Assembly (NCBI RefSeq): GCF_001619985.1
Contig: NW_017264197.1
Location: 868,001 to 932,000, forward strand
Source of the DNA: Xylona heveae TC161
Lineage: Eukaryota; Ascomycota; Xylonomycetes; Xylonales; Xylonaceae
Length of the DNA: 64,000 bases
Reading direction: 5' to 3'
Positions 11,077 to 23,126 of this stretch are shown here, piece by piece. The number at the start of each line of letters is the position of its first letter. Within the stretch, counting starts at the first letter, position 1. The notes below the pieces were generated by a model. The model ran no database searches. It saw nothing but the letters and a program-made list of their open reading frames with translations, and was not told where the DNA came from. A program made the position numbers and the translations under genes.

Positions 11077-12916
11077 ATGGAGATGTCTTCATCTCAAAGA
11101 ACAGTCCACTTCAATACTCTCCCACCGGACAGATTTCAACAGAGGCAGCCAAGGCGGCCACTCAACCTTTCTACTAACATACATCCTAGCCTAAACAAAC
11201 CTCTCCCGCCACTTCCACACAGCACTCCTCTGCTTTCATATCCTACATCGCCTCTGCTTGTCCACTCTCAGGATCTGCATTATCAATCCCGGAGCCTCTT
11301 CCTGGCTTCTAGACGGACTTTCTCAGAAAACGCTCATCTCGGGAGAGACCGCTCTCAGCAAGAGGCTCCTCCATCCATGGCACTTCCGCTGCTCAGAAGT
11401 CCGCATAGACGACAAACAACTGCCTTTCTGCCCCGACGAGAATCGATACTTCCCTCCACACCTGTCCCATCAAGTCAGATTCCAAGACCCTCACGAAACG
11501 GGAACCGCCGTCTAACGGAGGTGTCATGGAGAGCTACAGGAACCTTACTAGAGGACTCAACAACATGGAGAACAGCAAGAACGAACAAAGCTGGAAGATA
11601 TCGAGAGATGCAACCTTCAACGGCAATAGCCTCCAATCCATACGCTGCTTCTTCCGCCGCAAGAAGATACATCAGCTGTTCAAGACGAACTTTAGAAGCG
11701 GAAGAAGGCGCTCGTTTAGTCAATGGTATTGAGAACAGAAGCAACAATTGGTTTTGGTCCAAAGATCGAGGAGCTCGTCACGGTGCGTGGCTCCCCAGAG
11801 AAGAAGATACTCTAGGGTACTCCTCCAGGATACCAGATCCACACAGGCCAGCTCCACGAAGAAGACAAACGATAGCGTCGACAGCTACGTCGACGTTAAG
11901 CTCTGGCAGCTTTGACCCAGTTGATCGTACCGGACCTTATAATCCGTGTCCCACGCCGCATCCTCTTGTTGCGTTTTGGCCGAAGTCTCGAGTTCCTTTG
12001 CCTGTGAGGATGGCAGAGATAAAGAGGGACATTGGCAGTCCCGAAGAAGAATTGATGACAAGCACCATAACTACTCTGCCTGCTTCTTCTTCTTCTACGC
12101 ATGGGCCAGAGTCAAATGACGAGGCTGCGGCGCAGACTGAAGCTGAGCAAGCAATTGATGAGCCAGTGGTGGATTCCCCTCGCAAGCTGTTTCGGCGCAG
12201 AACATTGGCGGCATTGAGGGAACTATCGGTGACTCAGGAGAAACCGAAAGTCCCTGCTTGCTCGTCTTTGAATGCATCATTGGGCTCGCGAAGAAAGTTA
12301 AAGGAGGAAGATAATACTGTTGGTGATCCAGCATTTGTATGTCGTGTTTATGATGATCCCCAAGCCGAGGCCCTCCTTTTTTTGGTTTGTGTGTATTAGG
12401 AAGTTTGGACTTGGCGGCGGTGCTGATGAGTCTTCAATACTAGGTAACTACTGCTCAGCCAACAGCGTATTGGAGCGGGCGATTTGTTGCGGTGAATGAT
12501 TGTATACGAAATGAGGAGTTTGTAGTTGCCGACCGTCAGCAATTGACGCCGAGTCCGGAGCTGGCGGCTACGGCTTTGAATCATGGTTCTTTGCAGAATA
12601 CGCCTACGGACGAGAAAAGGATTAGTCGAGTTTTTGCAGAGTTGAAGTATTGTTGCCAAACGAAGGAGGCGAGGGATAGTCTACAGGTACAGTTTGTTTG
12701 CATTTTCTTTTTCTATGCATATTTGCATGCATTGAATCTCAGTTTCGACGGTGTTGACCCAAGTGTAAGTATAAACTAACCTCCTGTTGCGGTCATAAGG
12801 TATTTAGGGACAAGTACGAAAACAAAAATCCGCGTTCTCAGAGGATTGGTACGGTCGTGAGGGAGAGGACAAAGCTATTTGACAAGATCATGGGGAAAAG
12901 AAACGTTTCAGACTGA
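11077..12916 (+). CDS. Hypothetical Arg/Pro/Ser-rich protein
   Basis: Family not recognised. A three-exon model (11077-12384, 12444-12686, 12800-12916) keeps phase and gives 555 aa. The first half is disordered and basic, with many RR pairs, prolines and serines (NKPLPPLPHSTPLL). A more structured stretch around GPYNPCPTPHPLVAFWP and PVRMAEIKRDIGSPEEEL follows, then SPRKLFRRRTLAALREL. The C-terminal exons encode VTTAQPTAYWSGRFVAVND, then KRISRVFAELKYCC and a helical end with VFRDKYENKNPRSQR. The last two exons look like the most conserved part, a guess from composition. The 5' end is least certain: an overlapping out-of-frame ATG lies at 11004. Function unknown; nuclear location is possible given the basic clusters. 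Confidence 0.65.
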
Positions 12917-13247
12917 AGAAGGGTTTAAAAATGGAGAAGGGCAGTTTCAATCCCGGTGCACTGCTGTCTCTATAACCATGAAAAGGCCTCATGCTCGATG
13001 ATGCGGCGCACGGAAATCATTGTTGAGATGCTCAAGATAGGATCGAACTAGTTGTTTTCGACATTATTTAGCTTCAAATGCTTCTCTAGATGTATTTAAA
13101 CAAGATCGAGGGGGAAATAGAAAAACACCCCTAGGGAATTCCCCAGATATGCCCAATAAATTCTTTTGTTGTCAAGGCTATAGTCTTATGCCACCGCCCG
13201 GTACGCCATGTAATGCAATGATAGAGTTTAGCTTCAGATTTTTGACC
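12917..13247. other. Intergenic, convergent 3' ends
   Basis: A 331 bp tail-to-tail spacer between the hypothetical gene and TFB2. I see no coding potential. Confidence 0.5.
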
Positions 13248-14778
13248 TTATGTGAGCTTCTTCGGTCTGTTGCGAAGATAGGCTGCAATTTGTTCGTGTC
13301 TTGTGACGAAAAACATTCTTCTCTTGTCACTTCGCCAAACAAGAACACCAACCTCATCAGCATAATTGGCCAAATTGTCATACTCTTCAGCAGTGACAAA
13401 GTCTTTGAATAGGAACCCGCCTGTGGCTTTCATTCGCTCGCCTTCAATCTGCCAAAGGCGGATTTGATCCACAACGGTAGGCGGCAGGACGGGAACATTT
13501 TTGCGCATCTGCGGATGCGCGTGTGTGCCGAGATAGCTAATGATCTGGTCACTTGTGATACCAGTCTGAATGGCGCGCCGAATAGATTCTCGGCTAATTC
13601 TCCCCGCAACCATGTTGGGATATCGAGTGGAAAGCCTGCTGAAGAGAGCGAGCACGGCAATTTGGAGTGGAGAAGAAGTATATGCGTAAATGCGGTAGTT
13701 GGTCTCGATGACAATGAATCCCTTGCTGTCGCCACCGGCACGGAGAGCATTGTCGAAGCCTGCGCTGACGGTCCGAAGCGCACCAGCGTCAGACGTGAGC
13801 GTTGTCGCCAAGCGCGTCGGATAGAAGCGGCGCGAGGATGATTTGCGCTGATAAACAATGCCAAAATCGCGTAAATCGTCGAGCATCTTGACTTGGGTGG
13901 GAGTCAGGGTCGTCAAACTATAATCTTGCCCAAGCTCAAGGCTTCCCAGCATGAAGAGAAAAGAGAGAACATCCACAGGATCCATATTTAGCTGACACAC
14001 CGAGATATTAGCTTGGGATCTAAAAGGGTCCAATGTTCGAAAGCGTCTCATGTCACTCACACTCTCGGCATTCTCCAAATAAAAAATCAACAGTGTCCAA
14101 ACTTGCGCGTTGATTTCCTGAAGAAGGAATGAGAAGCCCGCTTGCGTAATTTCGACCCTTCTCCCTTTGATCTCTACCAGCCCACCCAGCTCTAAAAGCT
14201 TCTTCACGCCCTGGCTAACTTCCTCTCCGCCCTGCATGCCTATGCCCGTACTGCCCACCATATAATGCAGTATACCCTCCCACTGAGCTCTTGCAAAGTC
14301 ATCGAGGAAATCGACGTCGACAGAGTGCTTATCAGGCGTATCGCAAGGAACACCAAAGGATTGATGGTCACCGCCACCGGTAAGGGCCAGTCGCAGAGAC
14401 TGCTTGAACGGGTTGGTGAGCGCGTAGGCTCGAGGAGAATTAGGATTCAACACGATGGAGAGGATGTGTAGACGTTCGAGGAGGGAGAGCGCCTGGTCTC
14501 GTTCACGCCTGCTATCTGGTCGCACCCACTGTTCGAGATCTGCAACCGGTAGTGGGTGACTGTGGTAGAGAAGAGCCATGACAAAGCTTTTTGCTGCGCG
14601 CGAAACATTAGTACTGGAAAATTCAAGACTCTTATCATTATGACTGAAACAAACCCAAATGAGGCAGCATTCGACGGAAAATAGCAAGTGCAGTCGAAGG
14701 CTGCCGGTACAGGCGCTTGAATACTGTACCGGGCAGCGACTCGAGATATTCAAACGAACGGAGAGACGAGGTCGACAT
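13248..14778 (-). CDS. TFB2: TFIIH core subunit TFB2 (p52)
   Basis: Core TFIIH subunit that anchors and stimulates the XPB/Ssl2 ATPase in transcription initiation and nucleotide excision repair. Exons 14778-14655, 14593-14061 and 13991-13248 give 466 aa (human p52 is 462). The start MSTSSLRSFEYLESLPGTVF and LYRQPSTALAIFRRMLPHLAK is the family N-terminus. VADLEQWVRPDSRRERDQAL, WEGILHYMVGS, SFLFMLGSLELGQDYS, GFIVIETNYRIYAYTSSPLQ and the C-terminal domain motif DQIRLWQIEGERMKATGGFL follow in order. The second intron (13992-14060, 69 nt) is in frame and stop-free but interrupts the conserved ENAES-LNMDPVDV segment. Head-to-head with the thioesterase gene. Confidence 0.95.
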
Positions 14779-15075
14779 CTTGATTGATTCTCACTTGATG
14801 AGCTCCAAAACCAAGATAGACAAAAAGTCGCTATCTATCAATCATGATTTAGAATTGGACGGTGTCGCTGCTGCGGCTTTGCCGCTCTGTCGCGATGGGA
14901 GAGACGTCGAATAATGACTTCAGCTTTCTGTGGGCTGTTACCTACGTCCGCGCTTGTCGCGCTAAAGCTTGTTGCGGGCCGCGCTGATGTCTCCGTGGGC
15001 ATATAGACGAGAGGAACCTCCTATTAACTGTGCCACTTTGACAGCAGTCTACCTCGTAAAGGAAATTTAGTGAGA
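14779..15075. promoter_or_regulatory. Divergent promoter, TFB2 / thioesterase
   Basis: A 297 bp head-to-head spacer containing both start regions. No recognisable TATA box or specific factor site that I would defend. Confidence 0.4.
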
Positions 15076-16281
15076 ATGGCAGCATTACGATTCGTGAGAA
15101 CGGTGCGTCAGTTATTCATTCTTGGTTCGTAAATTTCAAAGCCAACGACTCATTTAATTGCAGGTTTGGGAAAGTTTCCAAACGACGTCAGGCTTAGAGC
15201 CAGCGTGAGGCCCCGAAGCACAGTACTAGAAAGCGAATCCGCGTGTTGACCAGGTAACTCATATTATACCATGCAGTCTTCTTCGCAATGTAGGTCCTAC
15301 GGAAGATTTTTGTCATCTTTATTTTGTTCATATGTTTCGGTACCCATTTTCCCTTTCTTTTTCAATTCGTGGAACGCGCGGTTTTTTATTTACTGGACCA
15401 TATTCAAGTTTAGTGATGACGCAATGCTAAGTTCCATCTACAGCTCAAAATCACTGCCGCACAACCTGGGACTGTAAATCTTGAGTTGGAAATTCAGAAG
15501 GAGCATACGGTATATATCAACCATTTCTGCTGCGCATTTTGACCTTGCCTTCCATCAAATTATATGCTAATTGCCACCGATGTTCAGAATAGACTTGGCA
15601 TACTTCATGGAGCGACTATTGCAAGCATTGGTAGGACATGATAGACTATTCGAGAGAGCTGGTGTATTGCTCATGTTTCCAAAAACAGTCGATAGCGGAG
15701 GCTCTCTCGCTGTGGCTTCGAGGGGCCTGCATGCCACAGGAGTTTCCACTGACCTGAATGGTGCGTGAATTTATGCCGGAGACAGACATCATCTGTCTGT
15801 TCCAAAGGCATGCCTTAACCAAATTATTTCCCACAGTTACGTATCTCAACTCCGGCGGCAAAATTGGTGACCTCCTTCGTGCGGTAAGCATTGGTTACCC
15901 GTCTCTGATGGATGCTCGTGTCTTTTCGTGAGCCGTGCTTACTTACATCTCATTTCAGGAAGTTACCTGTGACAAATGTATGCTTCCTCCATAAGCTCAT
16001 CTCGGCTCTGTAGTTCACGATATCTGACTTCTTAATGCAGTCGGCAAAAATCTCGCCTACACATCTATCAAATTCACAAATATAAGGGATGAACTGGTTG
16101 CTCGAGGAAGCCATACCAAGTAAGTGGCTCTATGAGCAATGATATCTTGCTGGGGCTTGTTGTCTGCAGGCCACGGATAAGCACATCTTCAGACGCTAAT
16201 AATTTCAGATATATTGCAATGGCTTGGAAAGATCCTAAAAATATTGTCGACGAATTGTCGCCGAGGGAAGAAAAGTCCTAG
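15076..16281 (+). CDS. Hotdog-fold acyl-CoA thioesterase, ACOT13/PaaI type
   Basis: Probable hydrolysis of acyl-CoA to free acid and CoA, perhaps mitochondrial given the basic start MAALRFVRTVWESF. Ten exons (15076-15102, 15164-15204, 15277-15289, 15444-15509, 15588-15630, 15689-15760, 15837-15883, 15959-15977, 16041-16119, 16209-16281) give 159 aa. The hotdog signature NRLGILHGATIASIVDSGG contains the Asn, the HG pair and the Asp used by ACOT13-type enzymes. STDLNVTYLNSGGKIGDLL, EVTCDKFGKNLAYTSIKF and ARGSHTKYIAMAWKDPKN complete the fold. The usual HGG is HGA here. Exons of 13 and 19 nt are exceptionally short. Every junction is phase-consistent and the product aligns end to end with remembered family members, so I trust the model despite its density. 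Confidence 0.9.
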
Positions 16282-16544
16282 TGACAGGATCATCAATCAC
16301 AATGGGACTATATCATTCAAAGAAAGCGGGCTGTTTTAAATTCATGATAGAAACTTTACCATATCGATTTTTATACCAATTCCAAATCGCTTATTCCAGG
16401 CGTGCAGCATAAATCTATATATAGAGCTCATGAAAATTGACCCACGCCACCCGTTACCGTGCAAGTTTGAAAAGAAATGAGATCAGGGAAACAAAGTCGC
16501 CAATACATACATGCTTTTGTGTTTTGACGTTTTCGGATAGCAAA

Positions 16545-19500
16545 TCACAGCTCTTCAGCCGCCTCGGGCTCCTCTGGACGATTGTCTTCGAGATCATTAT
16601 CGACCTCCATGACTTCTGCATCTCCAGCTGGAGCTGGTAATGTTTTAGATGGCTGCGTGCCATCTTGTTCACCACTTAAAGCTGCCAATTTGGCTTGGGT
16701 GATGTCGTAGACGTATTGACCAAGATGTTCAACTCCTTCCATTTCTGCTCCCTCGGGCTCATCATTGACCGACCGCTGTGTCGGGAACATCTCCCCAGGC
16801 ACGAGTTGGAGCTTGTCGGGCCGTTGCAAGAGTACACCAAAGGCCTCCTTGAGCTCATAGCAAGACTCAAACACTTCCCGCCGACCGAGAACATACAGAC
16901 CGAGCCTTGCACGGGAGAGGGCCACTGTCAACCGACGGATATCTCGAAGGTATCCCACGCGGTTCGTACGAGTAAGTGAAAGGATAACATCTGTGGCCGG
17001 GCGTCAGCAAGCTTCTTGTCTGGATCAAAAAAGAAAATAAAAAAAAGAAAAGAAAGAAAAAGAAAAGAGAAAAGAGAAGGGAAGAGAAGAGAGAGGGGAA
17101 AGAAATCATCACGGTACTCACAGTCATTTTGCTCTCCCTGGTACTTGTCTACTGTAGTCACGATCCGTGGTAAGCCAAACAGCCGGTTTTTTGCGCAGCG
17201 GTGGTTCAACACATCCTTGATCAGCGCCCTTTGGCCCGCATATGTTGTCAAAATAGAGATTTTGGAAGCAGGATATCCAAGCAGCCGCATGTAAGAATAG
17301 ATTGCGACAGCATACTCTGCTTCGCCAAGATTTTGTATGAAATGGGGTGTCGGCTCCATTTCACCTTTGCCCTTGTAGTCTGTGACGTTGATGAATTGAA
17401 AGTCGTACCGAAATCCGGCGTTTGCAAGGCGGAACTCAGGTTGCTCCTCAACCGCTGGAAGATCACCGAGCTGCTTATACCTCCATCTGTAGAGTTCAGC
17501 GATGCTTGGCCGAGCTCTGCCTTGCCGATCAAGATCTATCGTTGGAACACCGAGTCGAACTAAACGGAGGAACAGGCTCTGTTCCAAGTTCGCATATTGA
17601 CGGAAAGCGAGGTTCTGTACAACCGGAGAATTCTGTAAATGATCACCGCAGAGGACTACGCGCTGCAGCGGCAACTTGCCATCTCTGGGATTCTGAAGGG
17701 CCAAGGGGATAAAATTTTCGATTTCGGTAATTTGAGCCGCTTCCTCCATAACCACATTGTCGTAGTGAAAGCCTGATGTTGCGATCTCATGCCGACGCAT
17801 GGCAGCATGTGTGGAGGTCATCGCAATAATGCGTGCTTCCTTGACAAGCAGATAGTTTGCCCTATCTCTTGAGGTGCGGAGAATTTCAAAAGGGCGAATA
17901 TCCTCTAACTCTGAGAAGATCTTCTGGACATGCCTGTAGCAGCCGTGAATAATGTCTAGTATTTGATCCTTTGAAGCATCAGGAGGAAATAATGGTTGTG
18001 GCGCATTCGAGAAATAGTGCGCAAACGGAAAGGCCGTTTCTAATTCCGAGACGGTTGAGGTACCTGACTGTAGGACGTCCTGGTACTTCATCCACGCTGG
18101 CTTGACATACACCGAGTTGAAGTAACTTGCCGTCTCACATGAATTACCATGAGCACCCGGGGCTCCAAAATTGGCAGCCAATCGATCGACTTCCGCAAGA
18201 AATGTTGCACGGTTTTCCAAAAAGGACTCGACACGGCCATGCTTGCTATAGCTTGCTGTAGTTTCGAGCTCCTCCTCACCGTGGCCCAAACGGAGAAGAT
18301 GACGCTCGTCAATGTCCAGCGCCATGATCTTTTGGAATAATTGGTTGAGAGCTTGGTTACTGTGTGCTATGAGGAGTGTGCGCTGTTCGGGGAAATTTTG
18401 GTATATATTATTGATGATTTGTGTTGCCACATCCGTCTTTCCTGTTCCGGGAGGACCAACAACCACTGTAAGTCCAGGTTGTGTCCCAGAAACAATAGCT
18501 TCGACTTGAGCTGGCGTGAATCGCACCTTGTTCAGCTTGGGAGCGTCCATAGGGTACGGTCCAGTATTAGGTGGTTTATAAGTCGAAATTCTCAGGGACT
18601 TTTCCTTGTCAGGAACAGCAGCGTCAGGCTTTTCACGCCTCCGTTTCTTTGTGGATTTGGGCTGCGGAGACGGCGGTCGTGGCCCGACTTCCGGGCTTTC
18701 CAAAACATAAGGAGGACCAAAGCTCGACTGTGCGTCACCACTTGGCTCGATCGTCGTGCCAGGGAAGCTCTCCACTAGATGCTGCCAATCCAAGAACGTG
18801 TCCCTATAATCCAGAGACTTCAAACGGTTGGGTAGTCGCTTGTAATTAGCTCCGAGTGGATCACCATATCCAAGGAAGACTTCCTGTAACCATGAAGGCA
18901 TGGGTACATCCGATAAAATGAGGCTTTGAATAGACTCCAGAATCGGCTTGAAATTATTTTCCCGTCCTCGTCGGCGAACTAGCAGGTTAATGGATTCGTA
19001 GATGTCCGGTCTCCCATTTGCCGCTCGTTCGTGATCAACCTTGTACATCCGGCTGTCCAACTTGACGAGAAGCCTGCGTTGACGAGCGCGATATGAATAG
19101 CCATTCATCGACTCTCCCTGCCGGTCGTGAAGAGATTTGCCATTCTCATCGAGCATTTGCACAACCTGAGCCGCCCGTAGATGCACTATACCATGTCTAT
19201 CTCCGCTTGATAGTCTTGGATTTCCGTTCATGACGATGTCCTCACTGTCTACGGCTTGGACGGCCAGCAAAAAAACAACATCATCAGGACGTAACGATTC
19301 CCATTCCTGCAGAATCCCGGCCGTTAGTCGGCTTACGTCCAGGGTAAGCTCCGCCCGAACATATGCTGGAGGCTCCTCGCCAACTTTGGGAGGTACAACT
19401 TCAATTATGCTGTAAGTAGGTCAGCACATGCGCAAATGACCCAGATTAGGGATACCTACGCTGGCTTCGGAATTGGGAGCGCCATCTTTGAAAATCCACC

Positions 19501-21231
19501 AAACCTCGTGCTGCCATCCGGTGGACTCAATGTCGGCTGCAGTCTTTTGACTGCGTCCTCCATATCTTTGCGTATCTCGAAAAAGGATTCGCAGCGATGG
19601 AGGATAAACGAGCGGAACAGGAAGTCACCCACTGTCAAATATTGTAGATTCAGCTTCGGAATAGCCAAGGGTCGGGAGCCGTTATAAGTCTCATTGCGCA
19701 GCAATGTCTGTTCGAATAGGGTGCTCTGCAAAGAATTAGCAACGGGGTGGACATCATCATTTTCATAGCATTTACCTCGCTTGGAAGGATACTTAGATCT
19801 TTTGCGATCTCCTGGAAAGTTGGCCTTCGCTCATGCGTTGTAATAAGCAATTCGAGGAGAAAAGTTCTATCCACCGTAACATCGGTACCGGCTGGATAAT
19901 TTGTTCGAAGATTGAGAAATCTGCACAATTCCGCTAGCTCGACGTCTGAAAGAACAGCTAAGTGGCTCTCCAAATCACCTCTCTGATCGATCGAGGCGTA
20001 ATTCGACAAAGCTAGAATTGTCAACTTTGATTTAAAGTGCTTGAGAGCAGTCCGCTGGAGTTTTGCCAGATCAGCACAATGTATTTCGTAGGATTCTGTT
20101 CGCGACCGCTGAACACCGGTGTGATCGTCTATCGAAAAGTGGATAAAGTGCCGCAGGAGGTTATAAAGGTCGCGGAAAAGGCCATACTCCTCTTCGTTGA
20201 AGAGAGGCGAGAGCCTTATGGCTGGGAGTAGATTCAGATCTAATATAAGAGAGTTGACATATCTGCGCGTTGGTAACTGGCTTTCTAAATCGGTCAAAAA
20301 TTCGAGGAATCTTTCGCAATATAGGAGGTTTTCTATATTTCCATGATTAGACAAGCGATATCTATCTGGCGAAATGGACTGTTTCTTACCAAGCGGCCTG
20401 TCCGAGGGCCGATAAAGGCGGTTCAGGAAATCGAGCATCATAGAGTAGAGCCAAGATCGTTCAAACCGTAACCTAGCCTTGCCAACTTCATCTGCGGCAT
20501 CATACCGCTTTGCTGCTGCACGCCAAGCCTTTCTCAATTGACCATGGTGCTCAAACTTTGCCTCTCTCACCGACTCGCTTGAAAGGTTGTGCCAGATGGA
20601 AATTGAAACGAGGGGGGCGCATTCTTTACGAACAAGGCCACTGTCCAAGGATTGAAATGAACTGATTATGAACGAGAGAAGATAAGTCCGCGATACCAGA
20701 CCAAGCGAGTCATCAACGATCATTGATAGCACGCGTCGAAAAAGCGATGAGAAGTCGGCAGGACGGTTCGCGAAATGATCTAACACCGAGATGAGCCAAA
20801 ACGTCTATTACAATTCTCGGGTATCAAACTCACCCCAGATGGGGAGACTTTCTCGCGTCTTCACATTTACCATTAACGTTATGAGGATAATGTGGTAGTT
20901 CGATGCATCTTCGTTAAAACCTGGCCAGAGGTATCTATAGAAAACGTCAGCGAAAAGTACTCTTTCCATTGAGTTGTGAGCGGAACGCGGACCTCTCGAG
21001 AAATTGAAGATTCTCAAGAATGAGCAGATCTTTAAATTGGAAACCTCCAGCTTCTAGCTTGTCCCAAATCTGGCTTTTCAACACATCTTGCTTCAACTTG
21101 GTTGGTTTGGAGCCCTCAAGCCAGTTTTCACGTGCAAGTTGGACGAAGTAGTTGTCCCCTTGCAAATCCGAAACCGTTGGCCGCGACTCATGCTCAGACG
21201 GCGCATGTTTAGTTCCAGCCCTGGGAGCCAT
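16545..21231 (-). CDS. Spliceosomal intron-binding RNA helicase Aquarius (Cwf11/AQR)
   Basis: SF1 helicase of the intron-binding complex; contacts the intron upstream of the branch site and links splicing to snoRNP and mRNP assembly. Exons 21231-20993, 20934-20834, 20779-20390, 20332-19776, 19725-19460, 19409-17122 and 16990-16545 give 1428 aa (human about 1485). The N-terminus has the armadillo-like Aquarius region (LLILENLQFLERYLWPGF, QLPTRRYVNSLI). Walker A is GPPGTGKTDVATQI near residue 830. Motif II is VVMEEAAQITEIENFIPL, with Glu in place of the usual Asp as in the family. RQGRARPSIAELYRWRY, TVDKYQGEQNDYVILS and TVALSRARLGLYVLG are the later motifs. The tail is acidic, ending EAAEEL. 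The 57 nt intron 20333-20389 is in frame and open. The last intron (16991-17121) holds an A/G-rich tract. Confidence 0.95.
17016..17105. repeat. A/G-rich low-complexity tract in the last Aquarius intron
   Basis: About 80 nt of almost pure A/G on the plus strand, so pyrimidine-rich in the transcript. It lies within the intron between the TVDKYQGEQND and VILSLTRTNR coding segments. Confidence 0.75.
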
Positions 21232-23126
21232 GCCGGCGATTATTATTGGCAATGGCGGACTTATTAATATTATTGTTGTTCTTCATGCATTCGCCGGCAG
21301 CTATCTTCAAAGACAGACCAACTGTCGTAGTAGACACGGCATGTACCGCTTCACCGGGTAACACTCTGTTTTATACGAGTTTGGCCCTCCTCCCTCGCTC
21401 GCGGCGACTTTTTTCAGTGGATCCTCATTTGTTCTCACTTCCTTTCCCTAAGAGCAAGGACTCCAGGAATAAATAAATTTGTTCCTTTTTAGTTCTTTCT
21501 TATTTTGGTGTTCACTTTGAAGTGTTGCCTTGATTCTCTCTTCACAGAGCTCTTTCAGACGCACAGTAATAACACTGCTTTGCAGAATCATTGTTTTCAC
21601 TTCGATTGGCGCAATGTCATACGATTTCAAATCAACCTTTTACTATGACTGATTATATGCCCGGCCACTCAAAATTTGAATCGATATTATCGTGTTTCAA
21701 AGCATCATATCTGAGATGGAAGACTATCTTTAGATTGATTTTATACTGTGACTAATTCTCCACAACCTTTTAAACATGCACAAACCTCATATAAAATCAA
21801 GAAAATAGCTCCTGCATGCGATCTATGGTGAAGTGATGAAGCTCCGTCAACTAAGGTAGTTAAGGCAGTTGGCAGGACCTTTGCCCTGGCCATCAGCCGA
21901 CGTTAATCTGCAGCGGGCCGAGCCGGGAAGAACCCCCCTGTTTCCTACCTTATGTTCCCCACGGTTCAGCTGCCATTATAAAAGAACCGACCACAATACC
22001 GTACCGTCACGGGGTGGTATTGTGAGGATGCTTTCTCAGTGTCTACCTACCCAGGTAATTTAATGATGTTTTTGCAATGAGGTTCAATAGGCGTGCCCGG
22101 ACTTGTTTCAATACCAGCCTCCCTTTTTAATTTTGTATGCGAATAAGATTAGAGAAGCTATGCTTTGTACAGATTCAAACCCGGCTATCACTAAGAGAAT
22201 CAGCTCACCATCCACACTGAGCAAGCGAGGAAATCGAGAATCCCCTCCTCCAGCTGCGACCGCTCCTCCCCAAAAGGCAACAATAAAACCAGAATCCTCG
22301 TGTGAAATATGATTAGCGCATAATTCAGAGATTCCCCGAAATTCCAGAAAGGGGAACTACCCCGTAATCAAATGGAATTCAATGGAGTTTTCGTAATGTG
22401 ATAGAGCTGTGACTGGGGTATATGCCTCTTTACGAGGAGCCACGCAATGACCACCATCACCACCACGACGCTGATTACTGGCTTATCTCGGCCCCTGTCC
22501 AACGAAGGACGGACTAAACGTATCCAGAAGGAGCACTATTAAACTCACTGTAGCGGTCTATCTTAGCTTCCTGACTCGCTCAAGGCCTCCTGATCTGCAA
22601 GCAATCCTGGTCGACCACAACCTTCTAATGGCTCAATCGGCGTTGCAGCTATCCCCATGGTCAAACTTTCGCCCAATCACTCTACCAAGTCAGCAACGCC
22701 TCAATGTCCGAACGATTGATGCATCACTCGGTCAACAGACAGTCATGCGCAGGCGATGCCTGGCCGGTGTGGCTTTCATCGGCCGTACGAGATATTGTGG
22801 TAAACTGTCTGAAAAAACAGGGTTCATGTCGAAATGAATTCAGCAATCGGCCATTGCCGGCGAATCGTCCTATGTTTCATGTCAAAACCTCCTGCCTATT
22901 TGGCAAAGGGCACCGATCTTGCCTCATTGAAATGATTCATCCACGTCCCGACATTTGCGTAGAAGATACGGTCAAGAGCTGTTACCCCTCACTCGCCGAT
23001 AATCCAGCAGCCTCAGTGCGCAATGGAGCTAACCGTCTGGAAAAGAGGATAAAAAAACCTTATAGCCCAAAAATTTAGCTGCGGCGCACTCTGATTCCAT
23101 TTCATGCGTTGGCTAAGAGATTTACA
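21232..23126. other. 1.9 kb divergent intergenic region
   Basis: Lies between the Aquarius start (-) and the carboxypeptidase start (+). I find no supported gene. Visible structure: a hairpin with 9 bp arms (CACAATACC at 21992-22000 and its complement at 22016-22024), and an interrupted repeat TTCCCC...GGGGAA near 22333-22356 including heat-shock-element-like GAA/TTC units. A 124-codon frame at 22707-23078 is dismissed as chance. Confidence 0.5.

Noticed and set aside
22707-23078. 124-codon plus-strand frame before the carboxypeptidase
   Set aside because: No recognisable domain, no splice partner, and it lies in the expected promoter and leader. Composition looks random.
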